A DNA stretch of 64,000 nt from Ardenticatenaceae bacterium (GTDB lineage Bacteria > Chloroflexota > Anaerolineae > Promineifilales > Promineifilaceae), in NCBI GenBank assembly GCA_020634375.1, contig JACKBX010000004.1, positions 492,035 to 556,034 of the forward strand, given 5' to 3'. Below the pieces are notes generated by a model. It was not told the DNA's origin. It ran no database searches and was given only the letters and a program-made list of their open reading frames with translations. Shown here one piece after another: positions 58,398 to 64,000 of this stretch. Both the position numbers and the translations under genes were made by a program. Every line of letters starts with the position of its first letter. The stretch's first letter is position 1.

Positions 58398-60521
58398 ATG
58401 AGAACGACTAAACGCATTATAGACCTTCTTCCAACGGTTAAACGGACGTTGCAAGTCAATATTCTTGCTACGTTTTCGACTTTGCTCATCATTACTGTTT
58501 TAGTCATTATCGGCTATACCTATCGGCAAAATGCTGATGCAATTTTGCGACTTTCCCAAGACCTGATTGACCAGGTTTCTGAGACGGTGATTGAGCGCAC
58601 GACGAATCATTTGCTGCCTGCGGCTGTGATGGCACAGGTTAGCGCACAGATTCCAGCAGTGGATACGCTGTCTCTGGTCAATAATCAGGAATTGGAAGCG
58701 TATGGCATGGAAGTGCTGCGCTTGTATCCGCAATTGGCTGGCTTTTTCATCGGCAATCAGCAGGGCGAGTTCCTTTTCACCAAGCGGTTTCCAGAAGGGA
58801 ACATCGGCACGCAGTTTATTGATCGCAGCGGCGAGCAGCCTCTGCGCACGTGGATTTATCGGGATGTGGCAGGGAATGTAACGGCCGTCGATGAGACAAC
58901 TGATTTTGACTACGATCCCCGGAAACGACCGTGGTATGTGGGCGCGGAGCCTACCCTGACACAGTATTGGACCGACGTGTACATTTTTTATACAGACCAA
59001 AAACCTGGCATTACGGCTTCATTCCCCGTATTGGATGAAACTGGTGCATTGGTCAGCGTGGTTGGTATTGATATTGCGCTTGAAGAATTGTCGCAGTTTT
59101 TGCAAACGCAAGATGTGGGTACGCATGGCGTGGCTTTCATCGTGGACGGCAAGGGGGAAGTAATTGCCTATCCAGGTTTAACTCTGGCTGCACGCGAGGG
59201 GGACACATTTCGCCCTATCACAGTAAATGACCTAGAAGCGACCTGGGTGACGGTCGCTTATGACATTCATGTGTCAAATGGTGGAGAGCCGTTTACGTTG
59301 GAGGAGAACGGCCGTCGTTACATCGCCTCCTTCACTCAATTCCCTGAGGATTTTGGACAAGATTGGGAAATTGGCATCGTTGTGCCAGAAGATGATTTTG
59401 TTGGAGCGATTAAACACACCAACCAGGTAAGCTTCACCATCTCACTGGTCATTTTAATATTAGCAATTGTGCTGGCTATCTTCATCTCGCGCAGCATCTC
59501 GCGGCCCATTGAATTACTGACAGAAGATACACAACGCATCAGCAATTTACGGCTGGATGGCAATCTTGCCGTCAATTCACCTATTCACGAAGTACAATTG
59601 TTAGCAGATTCTATTTCCTCAATGAAGAGCAGCCTGCAAATATTCAAGAAGTATGCCCCGGCCGAATTGGTGCGGCAGTTGATTGCCGCCGGTGAAAGTG
59701 GAAACCTCGGTGGGCAGCAAAAAGAATTGACCGTGTTATTTGCCAATATTGGCGGATTTTCCCTGTTGGCAGACCGCACCCTGCCAGAGGCAATGATGGC
59801 GCAGCTTTCAGAGTATGTCGGCCAATTGGGCACAATCGTTTCTGAGCAAAATGGAACGATGGACACGTACATGGGCGAGGGCGTGCTGGCCTTTTGGGGA
59901 GCGCCGTTGCCCAGTCATCATGCATATTATGCCTGCCGTACAGCTCTGCTATTTTTAGAAGCGATTGACACGCTAAATCAAAATTGGCGCAGTACCGGAC
60001 GTATTTCATTCCCAACGCGGGTAGGCATTCACACGGGCGATACGCTGGTTGGCAACCTGGGTTCAGCAGAATATATGAATTACACGGTCGTGGGGGAAAG
60101 CGTCAATCTGGCAAAATATCTGGAAGCGATGAATAGTTTGTATGGCTCGAAGATTATTGTTAGTGAAGCCACGTATACGCAGGTTAAGGATCAGTTTTGC
60201 TTGCGCCCATTAGATTGGGTGGCTATTAAAGGGCATTGGGAAAGCCTGCAAATTTATGAGTTAATGGCGGAGAAAGAGACGGCAACCGAAGAATTGAGAT
60301 CGCTTTGCCAACGGTTTTCTAAGGGAATAGCCGCCTATCGTTCGCAAGAGTGGGGCACGGCCGTTTCCGTCTTCCAATCCCTTGCTGCCCAATACCCTGC
60401 TGACTCTGCCGTGCAAATGTACCTGGGGCGCTGCCTGACATTACAAGCCAATCCACCCGATGCTGATTGGAAACCCATCACCCAGCTTGAATTCCTGAAC
60501 CAGCCGCGGCTGTCTGCCTGA
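58398..60521 (+). CDS. Receptor with dCache, HAMP and degenerate class III cyclase domain
   Basis: 707 residues. Membrane helix about 20-42; outer dCache ligand domain about 45-330 with RKRPWYVGAEPTLTQYW and the GVAFIVDGKGEVIAYPG strand; second helix about 348-370; HAMP about 370-420; cyclase domain about 445-610; and a C-terminal TPR-like helical pair. The family's two metal-binding Asp residues are changed: N450 (LFANIGGF) and E494 (YMGEGVLAF, 44 residues on). The transition-state Arg is Tyr574 after the conserved N570 (VNLAKYLE). So it probably makes no cAMP and may be a regulatory binding protein. A TATAAT box at 58320-58325 stands upstream. Confidence 0.88.
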   Translation: MRTTKRIIDLLPTVKRTLQVNILATFSTLLIITVLVIIGYTYRQNADAILRLSQDLIDQVSETVIERTTNHLLPAAVMAQVSAQIPAVDTLSLVNNQELEAYGMEVLRLYPQLAGFFIGNQQGEFLFTKRFPEGNIGTQFIDRSGEQPLRTWIYRDVAGNVTAVDETTDFDYDPRKRPWYVGAEPTLTQYWTDVYIFYTDQKPGITASFPVLDETGALVSVVGIDIALEELSQFLQTQDVGTHGVAFIVDGKGEVIAYPGLTLAAREGDTFRPITVNDLEATWVTVAYDIHVSNGGEPFTLEENGRRYIASFTQFPEDFGQDWEIGIVVPEDDFVGAIKHTNQVSFTISLVILILAIVLAIFISRSISRPIELLTEDTQRISNLRLDGNLAVNSPIHEVQLLADSISSMKSSLQIFKKYAPAELVRQLIAAGESGNLGGQQKELTVLFANIGGFSLLADRTLPEAMMAQLSEYVGQLGTIVSEQNGTMDTYMGEGVLAFWGAPLPSHHAYYACRTALLFLEAIDTLNQNWRSTGRISFPTRVGIHTGDTLVGNLGSAEYMNYTVVGESVNLAKYLEAMNSLYGSKIIVSEATYTQVKDQFCLRPLDWVAIKGHWESLQIYELMAEKETATEELRSLCQRFSKGIAAYRSQEWGTAVSVFQSLAAQYPADSAVQMYLGRCLTLQANPPDADWKPITQLEFLNQPRLSA

Positions 60522-60581
60522 TCCTGCAACGATTGACTGCTCCTTGCGTAAAAGGAGTAAACTGCCGTAAGGAGCTAAATC

Positions 60582-61013
60582 ATGAGCGATGAAATCCCCA
60601 TCAAAATTATCATCCCCCCGGAAGAAGATGACACGGCCGTTCCCATCATCGAAGAACCGCCACTTGTACCCGAACGCACCCCACTCAGCGCCAAGACAAA
60701 ACGCGCTGCGGGTAAAATGGGCAAACTCACCTTCAAAACAGCTAAAAAAGCATGGAATACTGAAGCACGGCGCAAAGTCACGCGGGGGCTGCGCAAGGGG
60801 ACAACGGCCGTTGCTGCCAAAGGCGCCGAAGTTGTAGGCAAACAGGTTCGCAAAACCGCCGAAAAACAGGCAAAAGAACGAGCAGCAGCCGTCCAAACCC
60901 GACTCCGCGAAACCGACTGGAAAGCAGAAGCCCAAACCGGCATGGCTAAAGGGCTGCGTTGGCTGAGTGAACGACTGGCAGCACTTGCCAACCGCATGAA
61001 AAGCGAAAAATGA
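60582..61013 (+). CDS. Small Lys/Arg/Ala-rich helical protein, hypothetical
   Basis: 143 residues, TAAGGAG before the ATG. The first 30 residues are acidic and Pro-rich (PPEEDDTAVPIIEEPP); the rest is strongly basic and Ala-rich with long predicted helices (KMGKLTFKTAKKAW, AEKQAKERAAAVQTRL). Such a layout recalls histone-H1-like or phasin-like proteins, but I see no diagnostic motif. It may bind nucleic acid or a polyanion through its basic part. The position 60 bases behind the cyclase-like gene on the same strand suggests a common transcript. Confidence 0.7.
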   Translation: MSDEIPIKIIIPPEEDDTAVPIIEEPPLVPERTPLSAKTKRAAGKMGKLTFKTAKKAWNTEARRKVTRGLRKGTTAVAAKGAEVVGKQVRKTAEKQAKERAAAVQTRLRETDWKAEAQTGMAKGLRWLSERLAALANRMKSEK

Positions 61014-61062
61014 AGCGTGAAACGTGAACGAATGAGCATCACGTTTCACGCTTCACGTTTCA
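61011..61062. terminator. 17-bp hairpin between convergent genes, copy of 31157 element
   Basis: TGAAGCGTGAAACGTGA (61011-61027) pairs perfectly with 61039-61055. GTGAAAC-type heptamers make it up. It lies directly between the stop codons of the Lys-rich gene and pgk. Confidence 0.65.
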
Positions 61063-61066
61063 CATC

Positions 61067-62272
61067 CTACTTATCGTCCAGAGCCGCAATTCCAGGTAAT
61101 TCTTTCCCTTCCAGTAGTTCCAGACTAGCTCCGCCGCCGGTGCTGACGTGGGTCATCTTCTCCGTCAACCCGGCATTCTTCACGGCCGCTGCCGAGTCGC
61201 CGCCGCCAATCATGACTTGTGTGCCAGCGTCAACGGCCGTTGCCAACACCTGTGCCAACTCATTCGTTTGCTGCGCAAACCGTGCGAACTCAAAGACCCC
61301 CATCGGCCCATTCCAAATCACCAGTTTAGCCCCCGCCAGCTTTTCCTTAAAGAGCGCCAGCGTCTGAGGGCCAATATCCAGCGCCATCTGATCCGCCGGG
61401 ATGCTGTCCACGCTCACCGTCGTCGCCGTTGCGTCAGCCTTGAATTCCGGGGCAACCACCACATCAACGGGCAGCACCAGCCGGTCGGCGGCAACCTCTA
61501 GCAGCCGTGCCGCTTCCGCCAACGCTTCCCCTTCCACCAAAGACGTGCCCAGTTCATACCCCTTTGCCTTGAGAAAGGTGTTCGCCATACCGCCGCCAAT
61601 GAGGATGAAATCGGCCGTTTTCAGCAAATTGTCAATGAGCAGGATTTTGTCGGAGATTTTGGCCCCGCCCATGATGGCGACGTAGGGATGGGGTGGATTG
61701 GTAACGGCCGTGCCCAACGCCTCCAACTCTTTACCCATCAAAAAGCCCGCCACCGCCGGGCCATTCAACGCTTTTGCCACCCCTTCCGTGCTGGCGTGGG
61801 CGCGGTGCGCCGAGCCAAAAGCGTCATTCACATACACATCTGCCAGCGCCGCCAGTTTTGCTGATAGTTCCGGATCGTTTTTCTTTTCTCCCGGCTCAAA
61901 ACGCGTGTTTTCCAGCAAAATCACATCGCCGGGCTGCATGGCAGCCACGGCAGCGGTCACGCTGTCACCCACGACTTCATCCATTTTCTGCACCGGCTTG
62001 CCCAGCAGTTCGCTTAATTGTTTAGCGACTGGGTCCATAGCGAATTGTTTGTCATCGGCCGTCTTCGGGCGGCCCAGGTGCGAGCAAAGAATCAGCGCTG
62101 CGCCATGCTCTAGCAAATAATTCAGCGTTGGCAGCGCCGCCCGGATGCGCGTGTCATCCGTCACGGTAATGTCGTCGTTCGGGTCTTTGCTGCTCAGTGG
62201 CACATTAAAATCCACGCGCACCAAAACCTTTTTGCCCTGTACATCAATATCTGTAATCGTCTTTTTATTCAT
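61067..62272 (-). CDS. pgk: Phosphoglycerate kinase
   Basis: 401 residues, full length. VLVRVDFNVPLS at the start, the substrate Arg sites and SHLGRP, GGAKISDKI, GPMGVFEFARFA and the nucleotide-binding IGGGDSAAAV are present. It makes ATP from 1,3-bisphosphoglycerate in glycolysis or the reverse in gluconeogenesis. A GGAT-containing weak ribosome site is seen before the ATG. It follows mutS2 across a hairpin, which probably keeps their expression separate. Confidence 0.97.
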   Translation of the reverse strand: MNKKTITDIDVQGKKVLVRVDFNVPLSSKDPNDDITVTDDTRIRAALPTLNYLLEHGAALILCSHLGRPKTADDKQFAMDPVAKQLSELLGKPVQKMDEVVGDSVTAAVAAMQPGDVILLENTRFEPGEKKNDPELSAKLAALADVYVNDAFGSAHRAHASTEGVAKALNGPAVAGFLMGKELEALGTAVTNPPHPYVAIMGGAKISDKILLIDNLLKTADFILIGGGMANTFLKAKGYELGTSLVEGEALAEAARLLEVAADRLVLPVDVVVAPEFKADATATTVSVDSIPADQMALDIGPQTLALFKEKLAGAKLVIWNGPMGVFEFARFAQQTNELAQVLATAVDAGTQVMIGGGDSAAAVKNAGLTEKMTHVSTGGGASLELLEGKELPGIAALDDK

Positions 62273-62291
62273 TGGATCCCTTCCTTTTTAT

Positions 62292-62341
62292 GGTTACAAG
62301 TTACAGGTTACAAGTTGTCTTTAATGTAACTTGTAACCTGT
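62292..62341. repeat. GTTACAA heptamer hairpin between mutS2 and pgk
   Basis: GGTTACA, AGTTACA, GGTTACA, AGTT units; ACAGGTTACAAGTT (62303-62316) pairs perfectly with 62328-62341. Probably stops or stabilises the mutS2 message. Confidence 0.65.
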
Positions 62342-62345
62342 TACA

Positions 62346-64000
62346 TTACTTATGTTCTACCAGCTTCGCCACCGTCACGCCATCGCCGCCTTCGCCATCT
62401 TTGCCTTCTTCCCAGGAGACCACATGGCTGTTTTTGCTCAATGCTTTGCGGATAGCCTGCCGCAAGCGGCCGGTGCCTTTGCCATGAATGATACGCACCC
62501 AGGGCATCCGCGCCAAGAATGCGGAGTCAATGTAGGTGGTCAACTCGGTCAGCCCTTCCTCCACACGTTTGCCACGAATGTCCAATTCCATGCCCGGCGA
62601 TTTGCCGATTGGCGCGGAGATGCTTTCTTCGATGATTCCTTCGGCCTCGGACGGCCGTTCCTTAAATTCCAAATCCTCAAACTTCGCCCGCATCTGCAAC
62701 CGGCCGACCATCACCAACGCCTCTTTTTTGCTGATGGAGACAATTTCGCCACGCGCATTCAGCGCGGTCACATGCACAATGTCACCTACCGCCAGCTTTT
62801 TGACGCGCGGCTTCGGCTCATCCGGCTGCTCAATGGGCGGCGGCGCGGACTCGGACAGCAGGTCTTCCAACTCTTCCGCCTGCTTGCTGATTTTCTTGAC
62901 GGCCGTTACCGATGCCGCATCCTTCAACAAGCGCCGCAGCCGCTTCACCTCCTGCTTCACCGCATCCAGTTCTTCTTGTGCCTGTTCTTGCGCCTCCTCC
63001 AAAATCTGGCGGCGTTCTTCCTCAATCGTGTCCAAGCGTTTCCGCAAATCGCCCCGCGCCCGTTCTGCCTGCCGCAGCGCCAGATGCGTGCCCGCCTGCT
63101 CAGACTCCATTTTGTCTTTTAGCTCATAAATAGATTCCAGCATATCTTCCGCTTCGCGGCTGTCCGCGCCCACCAGCTTCATCGCATCTGCCAGAATGGT
63201 CTCATCCAGCCCCAGGCGACGGGCAATGGCAAAGGCATTGGAGCGCCCCGGAATGCCAATGCTCATCTCAAATGTCGGCGAGAGTGTTTCCACATCGAAC
63301 AGCAGCGAGGCGTTGGTCGCGCCGGGCGTCTGGCTGGCGTACACCTTCAACTCCGGGTAATGCGTGGCGATGAAGGTTGTCCCGCCCTTGTCGCGCAGGA
63401 AGTTGGTGATGGACTGCGCCAGCGCCGCGCCCTCGCTGGGGTCTGTGCCGGAGCCAAGTTCATCTAATAGGACGAGGGAACGGCCGTCCACCCTCCCCAA
63501 AATGCGCGTGATATTCGTCATATGGGCGCTAAACGTAGACAGACTTTGCTCAATAGATTGCTCGTCGCCAATGTCCGCGTACACATCTTTGAAAATGGTC
63601 AGCCGCGCTTCAATGGCGGGCAGGTGCAGCCCGGACTGCGCCATCAACACCATCAGCCCCGTCGTTTTCAGGCTGACCGTTTTGCCGCCCGTATTCGGCC
63701 CGGTGATGAGGACGATGAACGTGTCTTCATCCAGCGTGAGGTCGGTGGGCACAACCGTGTCGCGGTTGAGCAGGGGATGGCGGGCGCCTTTAATCCACAC
63801 CGTCGAACCGGGGTGCAGGTTGGGCGGCGGCGGCGTCCATTTGGCGCGTTCGTTGGCGTGTTTGGGCGGGCGCGGCGCGGCAAATTCGCGCCAATCCACA
63901 AAAATGGGGGCCACGCCATCCAACTGCTGCGCATAGCGCCCCCGCGCAAAGATCAGGTCTAGCTCGGCCATGCGCTCGGTGATGCGCTTGATTGCCTCGC
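62346..64000 (-). CDS. mutS2: MutS2 family ATPase/endonuclease, 5' end beyond window
   Basis: At least 551 residues, open at the right edge; the ATG at 63971 is internal. Walker A GPNTGGKTVSLKTTGL, Walker B SLVLLDELGSGTDPSEGAALA, and the STFSAHMTNI motif belong to the MutS ATPase core. A long coiled-coil (EEERRQILEEAQEQAQEEL) separates it from the C-terminal Smr endonuclease domain with LDIRGKRVEEGL and IIHGKGTGRLRQAI. MutS2 suppresses homologous recombination or rescues collided ribosomes rather than repairing mismatches. It is read in the same direction as pgk. Confidence 0.95.
   Translation of the reverse strand, partial: EAIKRITERMAELDLIFARGRYAQQLDGVAPIFVDWREFAAPRPPKHANERAKWTPPPPNLHPGSTVWIKGARHPLLNRDTVVPTDLTLDEDTFIVLITGPNTGGKTVSLKTTGLMVLMAQSGLHLPAIEARLTIFKDVYADIGDEQSIEQSLSTFSAHMTNITRILGRVDGRSLVLLDELGSGTDPSEGAALAQSITNFLRDKGGTTFIATHYPELKVYASQTPGATNASLLFDVETLSPTFEMSIGIPGRSNAFAIARRLGLDETILADAMKLVGADSREAEDMLESIYELKDKMESEQAGTHLALRQAERARGDLRKRLDTIEEERRQILEEAQEQAQEELDAVKQEVKRLRRLLKDAASVTAVKKISKQAEELEDLLSESAPPPIEQPDEPKPRVKKLAVGDIVHVTALNARGEIVSISKKEALVMVGRLQMRAKFEDLEFKERPSEAEGIIEESISAPIGKSPGMELDIRGKRVEEGLTELTTYIDSAFLARMPWVRIIHGKGTGRLRQAIRKALSKNSHVVSWEEGKDGEGGDGVTVAKLVEHK

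Noticed and set aside
1..64000. CRISPR arrays, transposases, phage genes
   Set aside because: No direct repeats of 25-40 bases with unique spacers, and no transposase, integrase or phage structural protein was seen. The repeats found are 7, 9 or 21 bases long.
1..64000. tRNA, rRNA or tmRNA genes
   Set aside because: Intergenic stretches were read for cloverleaf arms and TTCGA-type loops; none fits. The gaps are mostly short or filled with repeats.

Overview
The window looks like chromosomal DNA of a Chloroflexota bacterium, most likely Anaerolineae/Ardenticatenia-like. This is inferred from protein style: very large GT-C/YfhO-type membrane proteins, Thr/Pro-rich lipoproteins, PP2C with RNase J, AapJQMP transporters, and a WD40-like protein beside an M23 peptidase. 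There is no rRNA gene to confirm it. I saw no tRNA, CRISPR, transposase or phage genes. Two genome-wide sequence habits stand out. The palindrome ACGGCCGT occurs about 120 times by hand count, against one or two expected, mostly inside genes, where it writes Thr-Ala-Val, Asn-Gly-Arg or Arg-Pro into proteins. Gaps between genes carry degenerate 7-nt tandem repeats of several families, and some of these tracts sit in frame inside genes.

Layout. 1-984: end-truncated membrane protein (-). 1157-6648: SF1 helicase-like protein, PP2C phosphatase, RNase J, KptA. 6729-11634: nitroreductase, GyrI-like protein, and a WD40-like/M23 peptidase pair. 11681-16266: small Cys-rich membrane protein, heme O synthase, DUF4405 membrane pair, serine hydrolase, Hsp20. 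16459-23765 (-): giant GT-C-like protein, polysaccharide deacetylase, DUF421 protein, Dam-type methylase, Ppx/GppA. 23873-31147 (+): ParB-like/USP fusion and an AapJQMP amino-acid importer. 31206-37581: membrane-anchored solute-binding protein, aspartate-type aminotransferase, PqqB-like hydrolase, a decayed lipoprotein gene, ATP-grasp enzyme. 37727-49051: one long branched-chain amino-acid operon. 49118-52549 (-): MerR regulator with a YCII-like lipoprotein and two alpha/beta hydrolases. 52550-53808: 21-bp tandem repeats and a lipoprotein. 53982-58209: MetH and DUF4259. 58398-64000: degenerate adenylate-cyclase-like receptor, Lys-rich protein, Pgk and MutS2 (cut by the window end).

The branched-chain operon runs ilvB-ilvN-ilvC-leuA-leuC-leuD-cimA-leuB plus a class IV aminotransferase-like gene. 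It makes leucine and valine from pyruvate, and isoleucine through citramalate without threonine. ilvD is not in the window. A promoter, a 33-residue leader peptide rich in Leu/Ile/Val, and mutually exclusive antiterminator and terminator hairpins form a textbook attenuator upstream of ilvB. The last gene appears to have lost the segment that holds the PLP lysine, so a working transaminase is probably encoded elsewhere.

Other points of interest: the AapQ-like permease carries an ungapped copy of part of its partner binding protein's second lobe; the cyclase domain lacks both metal-binding Asp residues and the transition-state Arg; and many genes appear to be transcribed as leaderless mRNAs, with a -10 box 6-8 nt before the start codon and a -35 box often supplied by the 7-nt repeats.
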